Notes under the pieces: model-generated | What the model was told of the DNA's origin: nothing | The model's database searches: none | The model's input: only the letters and a program-made list of their open reading frames with translations | In this document: one piece after another, positions 39,479-46,956 of the stretch | How the letters are laid out: each line of letters starts with the position of its first letter | How positions within the stretch are numbered: position 1 is the first letter of the stretch | Made by a program: the position numbers and the translations under genes | Assembly (NCBI RefSeq): GCF_004362855.1 | Contig: NZ_SNXW01000011.1 | Span: 40,223 to 104,222 of the forward strand | Reading direction: 5' to 3' | From: Aquabacterium commune | Lineage (GTDB): Bacteria > Pseudomonadota > Gammaproteobacteria > Burkholderiales > Burkholderiaceae_C | Length of the DNA: 64,000 nt

Positions 39479-39961
39479 GTGAGCACACCCATGAGCACCC
39501 AGACTTTCACCCTCGGCCGCGACAGCCACGGCCGCCTGACCCTCACCACGAGCGATGGCACCCAGCACGAAGGCGTGGTGCCCGTGCGCGCCTTCCCGAT
39601 CTCGGCGCCCGACGACGGCCTGTCCCTGGTGAGCAGCGACGGCCACGAACTGGTCTGGATCGACCGCCTGGAGGCCCTGGCCGCCGACCAGCGCACGCTG
39701 ATCAGCGAGGACCTGGCCTTGCGCGAGTTCACGCCCACCATCCAGCGCATCACCGACGTGTCCACCTTTGCAACGCCCAGCACCTGGTCGGTGGACACCG
39801 ACCGCGGCCCCACCACCTTCGTGCTCAAGACCGAAGACGACATACGCCGTCTGGGGGGCGGTCGCCTGCTCATTGCCTCCGGCCAAGGCATGCAGTTCGG
39901 TGTGCCGCAGGTGGCCGACCTGGACCGCCACTCTCGCAAGCTCCTGGAGCGCTTCCTCTGA
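39479..39961 (+). CDS. DUF1854, cyanophycin metabolism-associated protein
   Basis: Small (160-residue) cytoplasmic protein of the DUF1854 family found with cyanophycin synthesis genes and the partner ABC transporter; no function is known. The conserved part includes GVVPVRAFPISAPDDGLSLV, then WSVDTDRGPTTFVLKTEDDIRRL. GAGGGA is about five bases before the GTG start, which favours it over the ATG four codons later. It follows the transporter by 15 bases, so the two are probably one transcript. Confidence 0.85.
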   Translation: MSTPMSTQTFTLGRDSHGRLTLTTSDGTQHEGVVPVRAFPISAPDDGLSLVSSDGHELVWIDRLEALAADQRTLISEDLALREFTPTIQRITDVSTFATPSTWSVDTDRGPTTFVLKTEDDIRRLGGGRLLIASGQGMQFGVPQVADLDRHSRKLLERFL

Positions 39962-40295
39962 CACGTGCTGCCGTCAATTCACCCTGCGTCACGCAGGCAA
40001 CGCTGAATGGCAATCGGGTCAACGTCTGCCAAAAATCGAAAACAGCGTCAAAAAAGTCACCAACAAGCGGCATCTTCTCGACGCACATCAACAAAATCGC
40101 ATCAAATCGGGTTCTCTCGCGTTAACCCTCTCCAGGCTTTCCCGTTTCACGATCAGGTTTTCCCTGGTTTTGCACGGCACGCGCCGCCTGGGCCGGAGTT
40201 AACCCCTTCAGGTTAAGCAAAGCCTCGTCCTACGCTGTCATCAGACGTCGCCCACCGAGGCGATGCGCCCCTCCCAACCCACCTGGAGACGCGAG
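39962..40295. other. Gene-free stretch between DUF1854 and the secreted protein gene
   Basis: No coding signal is visible, and the base composition is clearly richer in A and T than the genes around it. It holds a perfect 6-bp hairpin (CCTGCG TCA CGCAGG, 39983-39997) just after the DUF1854 gene without a T-run. Closer to the next gene it holds a dyad TTAACC..GGTTAA (40199-40216) that could be an operator for the downstream gene. No clear sigma-70 promoter was found. Confidence 0.5.
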
Positions 40296-40988
40296 ATGAC
40301 AAAGACCTTTGCACACCACGCCATCCGTGCTTTTGCACTGGGCGCCGCCATCGTGGCCGCGCCCATGGCAGCGCAAGCCGCCCTGAGCCTGACCGTCCCG
40401 ACCAACGCCTTGCAGGCCAATGCGGTACAAGCTTTCTCGCAAGACGCGCTGGACAGCTTCGACATCGTTGGCATCACACTCAAACCGCTGGGCAATGCCT
40501 CGGTCGTGCCCAACTTGCCAGGGGCTTACAACCTGCCAGTTACCAACATCTCGCTGCAACTCGTGAAAATCGCTGGGGGCTCATCCACAGGATCGGCCCT
40601 GGAGTTCAACCGCCTCGACGACGACACAGGCAAACGCACACGCGTCACTCTGGCCAACTTCAGCATCGACTTCAATGCCAAAAAAATATTGGCGGATGCC
40701 ACACAGCAAGGCCAAGCCGTCGTGAAGAAAACGCCCATCTTCGATTTCCACGAACAAACCCCCGTGGGCCTGAAATATCAGTTCCCCCTGAGCATCACCG
40801 GCAAGCAAGTTCTCGACAAGCTGTTTCTGACGCTCGAGGGGAAAAAGGTGTTCAAGGCAGGCCTGGAGCTGCCTGACATTGCCGACCTCGTGCTCGACAC
40901 CACAGACTTCGGCACCATCACCATCGATGTGGCCGTCAAGCTGCGCAGCAAGCCTGTTTCCAACCGCCCCTACGTCGTGGCGCCCTGA
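40296..40988 (+). CDS. Secreted protein of unknown function
   Basis: I do not recognise a family. The 230-residue protein has a clear signal peptide (FALGAAIVAAPMAAQA, cleavage before ALSLT) and a mature part with alternating hydrophobic and polar residues, suggesting a beta-rich fold. It has no cysteines in the mature chain and no membrane anchor, lipobox or PEP-CTERM tail. TGGAGA precedes the ATG. It is probably periplasmic or extracellular. The gene stands alone, behind an AT-rich upstream region. Confidence 0.75.
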   Translation: MTKTFAHHAIRAFALGAAIVAAPMAAQAALSLTVPTNALQANAVQAFSQDALDSFDIVGITLKPLGNASVVPNLPGAYNLPVTNISLQLVKIAGGSSTGSALEFNRLDDDTGKRTRVTLANFSIDFNAKKILADATQQGQAVVKKTPIFDFHEQTPVGLKYQFPLSITGKQVLDKLFLTLEGKKVFKAGLELPDIADLVLDTTDFGTITIDVAVKLRSKPVSNRPYVVAP

Positions 40989-41081
40989 CAGATCTTGATG
41001 TGGCGCAAGGCGGCACCCGTGCGGGCGCCCAGAATCGACAAGCAGCCAAGCGCTGAACTGTCGATTGCACTGGAGCCCGCC

Positions 41082-41624
41082 ATGACCGCCACCCTCAACC
41101 CACCCGTCCACCCCTTGCAACCCTTCGATGTGCTGGACACCTGCCACCAGCAGGTGGTGATCACGCTGCAAAAGCTGAGTGAACTGATCGAGCACATCCA
41201 AGCAAACGGTGTCGATGGCCAAGCACAGGCCTGGGCCCGCGACATCTTCCTGTTCTTCATGAACACGGCCCGCGAGCACCATCTGGACGAAGAGCGCCAC
41301 ATCTTCCCCGCGATGCTCAACAGCGGTGACGCCAGCCTGATGGAAGCCGCGATGCGACTGCAGCAGGACCACGGCTGGATCGAGGAAGACTGGCTGGAAC
41401 TGGCGCCACAGATCGAATCCATCGCGGCGGGCTACAACTGGTTCAACCTGGAACAGTTGCGCTTGGCCGTGCCGGTGTTCCAGGCGCTCTACCAGGACCA
41501 CATCGCACTGGAAGAGTCGCTGGCCTACCCGCAAGCCAAGGCACGCATTGCCGCGTGGGACCTGCAGGGCATGGGCCGCGAGATGGCCTCACGACGTCGT
41601 CAAAAAACCAGCCTCGCCGCCTGA
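41082..41624 (+). CDS. Hemerythrin HHE cation-binding domain protein
   Basis: Predicted di-iron four-helix-bundle protein (180 residues) that may sense or bind oxygen or NO. Potential ligands are His in DTCHQQV, the HHLDEERHIFP helix, QQDHGWIEEDW, and DHIALEE. There is no signal peptide or attached signalling domain. The start MTATLNPPVHPL was chosen over upstream in-frame codons without family similarity. Confidence 0.85.
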   Translation: MTATLNPPVHPLQPFDVLDTCHQQVVITLQKLSELIEHIQANGVDGQAQAWARDIFLFFMNTAREHHLDEERHIFPAMLNSGDASLMEAAMRLQQDHGWIEEDWLELAPQIESIAAGYNWFNLEQLRLAVPVFQALYQDHIALEESLAYPQAKARIAAWDLQGMGREMASRRRQKTSLAA

Positions 41625-41662
41625 GGCGTCGGGCCGAACCCACCGGTCAACCCAGGAACAGA

Positions 41663-41695
41663 AACGCGCAGCACCTGGAGAGGTCACTGCGCGTT
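41663..41695 (-). terminator. Probable rho-independent terminator of the HU gene
   Basis: On the minus strand a perfect 9-bp stem (AACGCGCAG / CTGCGCGTT, 15-nt loop) is followed by TTTCTGTTCC. It lies about 90 bases after the HU stop codon. A second perfect stem without a T-run (GAGCGCC CGA GGCGCTC, 41738-41754) lies between the two. The region also follows the convergent hemerythrin gene. Confidence 0.45.
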
Positions 41696-41785
41696 GGTGG
41701 AAGGCGCGGAGGGCGCTGATGGCGCTAAGGGCGTTGTGAGCGCCCGAGGCGCTCAGGGCAGCCTGCGCCGCCCTGCCCGAGGGGA

Positions 41786-42151
41786 TCAACCCTTCTTGGC
41801 CTTCTTGGCAGCCACCGGCTTCTTGGCGGCAGCGGCCTTCTTGGCAGGTGCTGCGCCAGCCTTGCGGGCCGCGGCCTTCGGGTCCACGGCGGCCTTGAAG
41901 GTCGCACCGGGGGTGAACTTCGGCAGCTTGGCGGCAGCGATCTTGATCTTCTCACCGGTGCTGGGGTTCACGCCGTTGCGAGCAGCACGGGCGTGTTGCT
42001 TGAAGGTGCCGAAGCCGGGAACGGTGACGGAATCACCCTTCTTGACAGCGGTCACCACGGTGTCGAGCAGCGTGTCCAGAATGCGGCCAGCCTCGGCCTT
42101 GGACAGTTGATGCTGGTCAGCCAAACGCTGGATGAGATCAGTCTTGTTCAT
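41786..42151 (-). CDS. HU-family DNA-binding protein with lysine/alanine-rich tail
   Basis: Nucleoid protein that bends DNA. The 121-residue chain has a normal HU core (1-90: MNKTDLIQRLADQHQLSKAE, then VTVPGFGTFKQHARAARNG with the DNA-binding arm and NPSTGEKIKI). A 30-residue C-terminal tail made almost only of Lys, Ala and Pro (PAKKAAAAKKPVAAKKAKK) resembles histone H1 tails. Such tails occur in several betaproteobacterial HU proteins and probably add non-specific DNA compaction. Confidence 0.93.
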   Translation of the reverse strand: MNKTDLIQRLADQHQLSKAEAGRILDTLLDTVVTAVKKGDSVTVPGFGTFKQHARAARNGVNPSTGEKIKIAAAKLPKFTPGATFKAAVDPKAAARKAGAAPAKKAAAAKKPVAAKKAKKG

Positions 42152-42295
42152 GAATGAGTTTCTGGATGCACCCGCAAATGTCGGGCCATGTATTGTGCCG
42201 CGTCACAAGCCCCTTGGCACGGGGTCTGAGCCCGCAAATGCCCTTGTTGATGCGTGTTTCGGGGCGATTGGCCGCTGACCTTGATCCAATCGGGG

Positions 42296-43849
42296 TCAAA
42301 ATTCGGCCACACGGAAGACGCTGACGGCCTCGTTGAGGCTGCGGGTCTGCTCCTGCAGACTGCTCGCTGCCGCTGCGGCTTGCTCGACCAAGGCGGCGTT
42401 CTGCTGCGTCACGTGGTCGATGCTGCCGATGGACTGGTTGACGCGCTCCAGGCCGTGGGCTTGCTCGTCGGTGGCCTGGGTGATCTCGGACACGATGGTG
42501 GCCACACGCTGGCTGGACTCGACGATTTCGGACATCGTCGCACCCGCACCGTCCACCAGGCGCGATCCCGCCTCGACCTTTTCCACGTTGGCAGAGATGA
42601 GTGTCTTGATCTCCCTCGCCGCCGTGGCAGAACGCTGCGCCAGGCTGCGCACCTCGGAGGCCACCACAGCAAAGCCACGGCCTTGCTCGCCCGCACGGGC
42701 TGCCTCCACCGCCGCATTGAGTGCCAGGATGTTGGTCTGGAAGGCAATGCCATCGATCACACCGACGATGTCAGAAATCTTGCGCGACGACTGCGTGATG
42801 TCGTTCATCGTGCCCACCACCTGAGAGACGCGCTCACCGCCCGTGGTGGCGATGCTCGACGCCTGCACCGCCAGGTCACTGGCCTGACGGGCCGACTCGG
42901 CGTTGCGGCGGATGGTCTCGGTCATGCCGGCCACGGTGGAAACTGTCTCCTGCAAAGACGCAGCCTGCTGCTCGGTCCGGCTGGAGAGGTCCTGGTTGCC
43001 CGCGGCGATTTCGGTCGATGCGGTGAAGATGGATTCGGCCGAGCTGCGCATGGTGCCAATCACCGATTGCAAGCTGTCGGCCATGCGGCCCATCGCGGCC
43101 TCGAGCTCACCGATTTCATCGCGGCGCGCCACGCGGATGCGTTGCGTCAGGTCACCCTCGGCCACACGGTTGGCCAGATTGACCACGGACTTCAAAGGCT
43201 GCACGATGGAGCGCGACACCACCAGCGCGGCACTGACGGCCAGCAGCAAGCCCAGCGCTGCCGCACCGACCATCAACTGGCTGGCGCGGTCCGACCCGCT
43301 CATCAGCTCCGTGGACGCAGAGGCCACGCGCTCGCGCTCCAGGGCACTGAGCTGGCCCAACAGCTCACGCCGCTGAGACGACAGAGAGTCCAGCTTGTCG
43401 TTGATGACCTTGACGGCATCTTCGGGCTGGAAAGACACGGCGAAACCGATGGCCTCCTCGGCCACCGGCATGCTCTGTTCACTGAGTGCGCGGACCTTCT
43501 GCGCCAACTCGACCTCCTTGGCATCGCTGGCAATGGCCTTGAACTCGTCCGAGGCTTTGCTCAATGCTTTGGCAGCCTCACGAGCGGCCTTGGCGTTGGC
43601 CTGCATGGGCACGGGGTCCGTCAACAGACCGATGTTGCGCAAGGAGAGATCTTGTTGCGCCACGAGCGAGGTCATTTGCGCCACGGCGTTCTGACCCGCC
43701 TGGGCAGCCAATAACTCGTTCTGCAGCACCACCTTGACGCGCTGGGCGTTGTACAGGCCCACGGCAGAGATGGCCAGCACCGTGGCCGCCAGGGCGCCAA
43801 AACCGATGCCCAGCCGCTGACCGACGCGCAGATTGGACAGTGCGTTCAT
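42296..43849 (-). CDS. Methyl-accepting chemotaxis protein
   Basis: Transmembrane chemoreceptor of 517 residues. TM1 (about 14-36) and TM2 (about 188-212) flank a helical periplasmic sensor, probably of the four-helix-bundle type. A HAMP domain ([20 protein letters not shown]) and the cytoplasmic signalling hairpin follow, whose tip [21 protein letters not shown] is nearly invariant. It has no C-terminal CheR/CheB docking pentapeptide (it ends FRVAEF). It is followed upstream by the periplasmic Cache-domain gene on the same strand. Confidence 0.95.
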   Translation of the reverse strand: MNALSNLRVGQRLGIGFGALAATVLAISAVGLYNAQRVKVVLQNELLAAQAGQNAVAQMTSLVAQQDLSLRNIGLLTDPVPMQANAKAAREAAKALSKASDEFKAIASDAKEVELAQKVRALSEQSMPVAEEAIGFAVSFQPEDAVKVINDKLDSLSSQRRELLGQLSALERERVASASTELMSGSDRASQLMVGAAALGLLLAVSAALVVSRSIVQPLKSVVNLANRVAEGDLTQRIRVARRDEIGELEAAMGRMADSLQSVIGTMRSSAESIFTASTEIAAGNQDLSSRTEQQAASLQETVSTVAGMTETIRRNAESARQASDLAVQASSIATTGGERVSQVVGTMNDITQSSRKISDIVGVIDGIAFQTNILALNAAVEAARAGEQGRGFAVVASEVRSLAQRSATAAREIKTLISANVEKVEAGSRLVDGAGATMSEIVESSQRVATIVSEITQATDEQAHGLERVNQSIGSIDHVTQQNAALVEQAAAAASSLQEQTRSLNEAVSVFRVAEF

Positions 43850-43929
43850 TCACCTACCTCGTCAAGCTGCCCAGAGTTGCATGTCCGAGCGCCGGGCCAG
43901 CGCGTCGGACAGGGCTCAACCCACCAGGC

Positions 43930-44400
43930 TCAGCGGTACACGCCCGCGCAGAACGCATGGCCGTCGAACGCCTCGACATAGGTCGTCTTTTCATCGATCT
44001 GCTTGCTCACGGGGTTGGGCCACTTGTAGTCCACCCAGCCCGGCTTGCCGGACTTGGCCATGGCGATGATGTGCTCCACGAAGGGCACGCCGTCGGCGTC
44101 TTTGAGTTGCGCCAGGTTCTTGCCCACCAGCTTGGGGTTGGCCGCATGGGCCACATCGATGCCATCCAGCGTGGCCACGTAAACGTACAGGTCACGGTCG
44201 AAGAACATCGGGTTCTTGGCGTTGATCTCGGCGAAAGTCTTGTCTTTGCCGTTCGCTTTGTACTGGGCGATGGCCTTCTTGACCATGGCCACGGCCTCCT
44301 CCTTGGTGGCGCGGTCTCCAGCCCAGCTCAGGGGCGACCAGGCAGAGGCAGCGATGGCGGTGAGTGCGGCGATGGCAAAGCGACGGGACACGACAGTCAT
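43930..44400 (-). CDS. Periplasmic single-Cache-domain protein
   Basis: Exported sensor-like protein of 156 residues: a signal peptide (FAIAALTAIAASAWSPLSWA) followed by one sCache-type domain (EEAVAMVKKAIAQYKANGKD, FFDRDLYVYVATLDG, VGKNLAQLKDADGVPFVEHI, GWVDYKWPNP). There is no attached signalling domain, so it could bind a small ligand and present it to a receptor such as the adjacent chemoreceptor; that is inference. GAAGGAG precedes the ATG. Confidence 0.85.
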   Translation of the reverse strand: MTVVSRRFAIAALTAIAASAWSPLSWAGDRATKEEAVAMVKKAIAQYKANGKDKTFAEINAKNPMFFDRDLYVYVATLDGIDVAHAANPKLVGKNLAQLKDADGVPFVEHIIAMAKSGKPGWVDYKWPNPVSKQIDEKTTYVEAFDGHAFCAGVYR

Positions 44401-44430
44401 GGGGCAGCTCCTTCGAAGCGAATGGGTGGA

Positions 44431-44457
44431 ACATCGGGCTCCGGCGCCAGTTGTTGA
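44431..44457 (-). promoter_or_regulatory. Candidate sigma-28 promoter for the Cache-domain gene
   Basis: On the minus strand TCAACAAC, 11 bases, then CCCGATGT. The spacing and the CCGAT core match the flagellar sigma factor pattern TAAAGTTT-N11-GCCGATAA, while the -35 half is only a partial match. It lies about 30 bases upstream of the start codon. Confidence 0.3.
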
Positions 44458-44606
44458 CGCTCCGGATGTTTGAATATCGTCAAATGCACAGCGGCCTGTT
44501 GCACGGATATGCACACATTTGTCACACTTGAACGAGCGCTGAGCCCCTCCATGAGGGCGGATGCGTGGCGTGCGACCGCCTCCGGGTGCCACCGTGCTGC
44601 GCTCGC

Positions 44607-44633
44607 TCAAGTTCACGGCAGGGACACCGACAT
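44607..44633 (+). promoter_or_regulatory. Candidate sigma-28 (FliA) promoter for the YjfB-like gene
   Basis: TCAAGTTC, 11 bases, then ACCGACAT, close to the sigma-28 consensus TAAAGTTT-N11-GCCGATAA with exact spacing. It lies about 41 bases before the start of a putative motility gene, which fits flagellar-class regulation. Confidence 0.45.
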
Positions 44634-44674
44634 TTGTCGATGAGTCCATCCAACCCCAAACACAAGGTACCAAC

Positions 44675-44878
44675 ATGAACATTGGCAACGACGCGTCCGT
44701 GAGGGCCGCAACCTCGGCTGCACAAAGCAGCAACGCCAGCGAAGTGCAGATGGCCGTGCTCAAAAAGGCCATCCAAAGCCAAGCAGCTGGCGTGCAACCC
44801 TTGCTGGACAGCCTGCCTCAGCAGCCCAAACTCGCCACGGAGGGCGCAGTGGGCACGAAGGTCAACACCTACGCTTGA
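44675..44878 (+). CDS. YjfB-family putative motility protein
   Basis: Very small (67-residue) protein of the YjfB/PF14070 family, linked to motility by co-regulation but with no known mechanism. It has the family pattern: a Ser/Ala-rich N-terminus, QMAVLKKAIQSQAAGVQPLLDSLP, and a terminal GTKVNTYA. The start MNIGNDASVRAA was chosen over a longer reading because it begins at the family's usual position. It is the last chromosomal gene before the integrated element. Confidence 0.75.
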   Translation: MNIGNDASVRAATSAAQSSNASEVQMAVLKKAIQSQAAGVQPLLDSLPQQPKLATEGAVGTKVNTYA

Positions 44879-44919
44879 TCTCGCCTCGACAGAGACAGAG
44901 ACAGGCAGACCGCAAACGA

Positions 44920-44945
44920 AAAAGCCACCCGTGAGGGTGGCTTTT
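44920..44945. terminator. Bidirectional rho-independent terminator
   Basis: AAAAGCCACCC, GTGA loop, GGGTGGCTTTT: an 8-bp GC-rich stem with A-runs before and T-runs after, so it works on either strand. It ends the YjfB-like transcript on the plus strand and would have ended the tRNA-Lys transcript on the minus strand. Confidence 0.8.
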
Positions 44946-44952
44946 GAAATTT

Positions 44953-45002
44953 TGGTGGGCCCTGAGTGACTCGAACACTCGACCAACGGATTAAGAGTCC
45001 GT
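44953..45002 (-). other. attL: 3' part of a tRNA-Lys(CTT) gene
   Basis: On the minus strand these 50 bases fit tRNA-Lys from the anticodon stem to CCA: stem ACGGA/TCCGT around loop CTCTTAA (anticodon CTT), T-arm GAGTG TTCGAGT CACTC, acceptor strand AGGGCCC, A, CCA. The 5' half expected upstream (GGGCCCT acceptor strand and D-arm) is absent; unrelated sequence follows. The gene is therefore cut by integration, and this is the repeat left at the element's edge. The intact copy should be at the other end. Confidence 0.85.
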
Positions 45003-45041
45003 CCACCCCTAGCCGGCCAGCGCCTGACCGAAGACACAAGG

Positions 45042-45106
45042 TTGAGAGGTCTTTAAGCCATGCTTAAAGCCCCTGCGGCGAACCCTTCGCTGCAAAGCCC
45101 TCTCAA
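45042..45106. repeat. Nested inverted repeats beside the attachment site
   Basis: An outer pair TTGAGAGG (45042-45049) / CCTCTCAA (45099-45106) encloses an inner near-palindrome CTTTAAGC CAT GCTTAAAG (45051-45069). The region is non-coding, between attL and the integrase stop codon. It could hold integrase or excisionase binding sites, or end the integrase transcript. Confidence 0.55.
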
Positions 45107-45159
45107 GTACCTAGTTTATACGGGAAAAATCATGTGTCAAACATTTGCATGGTGATGTG

Positions 45160-46092
45160 TTACAGAAGGTCGACCGCCGCGCGCATGTCCTCAAGATCCG
45201 GATGGACGTACTGCAGCGTGGTGTAGGGCGTCGTATGGCCAAGAAGCTCTTGCACCACCTTGAGGCTCGACCTGTTGCCCCGTAGCAACTGCGTTGCTGT
45301 GGTGTGCCGGATCTTGTGCGCAGTCATGCGAACAGAATCCTCGTCCTGCTTGCTATGAAAGCGTGCAAAGAACCTGATGACACGCTCACCAGTCATCACG
45401 TCGTGCTTGAACGGTCTCGTGGAGAACAGCGGCAAGCAGAACACCTGTCGATCGGCCAGGTCGTATCCCACAATCTCCCTGGTCCGCCTGCGAAGGTCCT
45501 CTAGCGTAGGCAAGAGTGCGTCCGAAATGGGCACATCCCACTCACGCTTCGTCTTGCTCGTCTCGGCTCGCAAGCGGATGGAGCGCGCGCCCCAGTCAAT
45601 GTCCTTCCACTTCAACCCCACCAGCTGACGCAGGCGCATGCCGGTCGTGTAGAGCGTCTTCACTACTGCGAGCCAGAAGAACTGGGGCGGGAACATGTCG
45701 ACCTCGGTGCCGTCGCGCAGTTCACGCCTGGCTGACGACAGGACCTGGACGTAGCGGGCCAGGACCTCGCGAGGGATCGCTTTCGGCTTCCTGGGCACCG
45801 GCGCGGGCCTCACCAAGCGGAAGATGTTCTCTTCGATGTACTTTCGCGAGACCGCATGCTTCCACAGCACACAAAAGTGCCTGCGACGAGAGTTGAACGT
45901 CACAGGACTGAGCCTGGCAAGACACCGGGCCCGGTAGCCGGTCAACCAGCCAACGGTGATCTCTTCCAAGTCAGGGTTCCCATGCTCAAACTCTGCGCAC
46001 AGCACATCCACGCAATACTTGTAGGTCTTGTAGGTGGCCGGCGTCCAAACACTCAGCTGGCGAACCTCTTCCATCAACTCACGCACTTTCAT
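45160..46092 (-). CDS. int: Tyrosine-type site-specific integrase
   Basis: Recombinase of 310 residues that inserts and excises the element. The N-terminal half is an arm/core-binding SAM-like domain (about 1-100). The catalytic half shows Arg153 (TTGMRLRQLVGL), Lys near 180-182 (TSKTKREWDV), His259-x-x-Arg262 (AHKIRHTTAT), His286 (LLGHTT) and Tyr295 (TLQYVHP). All six positions are intact, so it should be active. It lies about 160 bases from the tRNA-Lys fragment, pointing towards it, as expected for a tRNA-targeting integrase. Confidence 0.93.
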   Translation of the reverse strand: MKVRELMEEVRQLSVWTPATYKTYKYCVDVLCAEFEHGNPDLEEITVGWLTGYRARCLARLSPVTFNSRRRHFCVLWKHAVSRKYIEENIFRLVRPAPVPRKPKAIPREVLARYVQVLSSARRELRDGTEVDMFPPQFFWLAVVKTLYTTGMRLRQLVGLKWKDIDWGARSIRLRAETSKTKREWDVPISDALLPTLEDLRRRTREIVGYDLADRQVFCLPLFSTRPFKHDVMTGERVIRFFARFHSKQDEDSVRMTAHKIRHTTATQLLRGNRSSLKVVQELLGHTTPYTTLQYVHPDLEDMRAAVDLL

Positions 46093-46179
46093 CGGCTTCC
46101 TCTTCTCTCACTTGTCATCGTTTCCACGTGCCGGTCAGGCACGTCAAATCATTCTGAGAGAGAGGACTTAGGGTTAGCA

Positions 46180-46196
46180 CCCCCACAAGATGGGGG
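46180..46196 (-). terminator. GC hairpin after the DUF4400 gene, possible terminator
   Basis: CCCCCA CAAGA TGGGGG forms a 6-bp stem about 20 bases past the stop codon of the leftward transfer operon. It has no clear T-run, so it is only a weak terminator candidate. Confidence 0.3.
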
Positions 46197-46217
46197 CCGG
46201 AGAATTCAGGCTGGTGT

Positions 46218-46946
46218 TCAGGCGTATTTCTTGTAGTAGGTCAGTTGCATCCGCGCACAAATTGCGCACAGCAGCACCATCGCGACGATGACCCATTCAA
46301 CGCGGACACCTGCCGTGGGCCAAGCAAGATAGGCCATGAACGTGACTGCGATGATCTGGAGCTGCGCGATCTTGAAACGGTGGTACAGATTCGCCGATTC
46401 GCGCCCTGCGTCGGCACGTCGAATCGCCCGAGCGGATGCCCCATCCGTGAGGCCCACGGCATACGCCAGGGCAAGCATCGGAATGGCGCCCGTCAGAAGG
46501 GCCAATGCCCGGATCGCCAGCACGTAGTTCGCCCACAGACATGTTTCGACGATGTCGCCGTTGTTGGCCCACCATCGATCAAAGAACGTCTTGCCCGGGT
46601 CTGGATCATCCTCAGGACTCGCTGTACGGCCGGGCAAATGCGACGGCAGGTTGAGCAGGCTGCGCATCCCCTTGGTCATCAATCCGATGACGCCGCTACG
46701 GACAGCATCGCCGAACTCGATGGACAAGCTCGTGGGATCCAAGACCGGCGTGCTCAGTTGAGCCGAGTGCACGATCTCTTGCTGCGCGAGCTCCTGCATT
46801 GCCCAGACGGGATCGTGCTGACGCCACAGGGCTACGCCGGCAAGAGCCACGACGCCATATACCCAGAACACGGCCAGCAGAAGTGCTGTCCACGCCGCGG
46901 CACGAATAGGCCAGATCAGGGCGGAGAACGCCTGACCATCGGTCAT
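46218..46946 (-). CDS. DUF4400 conjugative-element membrane protein (after TraD)
   Basis: Inner-membrane protein of 242 residues from MTDGQAFSALIWPIRAAAW, with helices near 12-35, about 135-165 and two at the C-terminus. The family is found directly after traD in SXT/R391-like and related elements; its function in transfer is unknown. A TTG start seven codons upstream would overlap traD by 11 bases; the ATG was preferred. It is the last gene of the leftward transfer operon. Confidence 0.8.
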   Translation of the reverse strand: MTDGQAFSALIWPIRAAAWTALLLAVFWVYGVVALAGVALWRQHDPVWAMQELAQQEIVHSAQLSTPVLDPTSLSIEFGDAVRSGVIGLMTKGMRSLLNLPSHLPGRTASPEDDPDPGKTFFDRWWANNGDIVETCLWANYVLAIRALALLTGAIPMLALAYAVGLTDGASARAIRRADAGRESANLYHRFKIAQLQIIAVTFMAYLAWPTAGVRVEWVIVAMVLLCAICARMQLTYYKKYA

Positions 46947-46956
46947 TGAAGCGTTC

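Noticed and set aside
37739..39964. A 741-codon open frame opposite the ABC transporter
   Set aside because: Shadow frame of a conserved transporter; composition is Val/Gly/Asp/His-rich without any domain.
41700..41760. Repeated GGCGC-type units after the hemerythrin gene, first taken for a repeat array
   Set aside because: Units are irregular in spacing and length. Only one tight hairpin is convincing, and no CRISPR-like spacing exists anywhere in the window.
42171..42241. Direct repeat CCCGCAAATG upstream of the HU gene
   Set aside because: Two 10-base copies about 60 bases apart in a short intergenic region; possible regulator sites but too short to support a call.
44953..45030. A functional tRNA-Lys gene
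   Set aside because: The anticodon arm, T-arm and CCA are present, but the upstream sequence has no D-arm and no GGGCCCT to pair with the acceptor strand.
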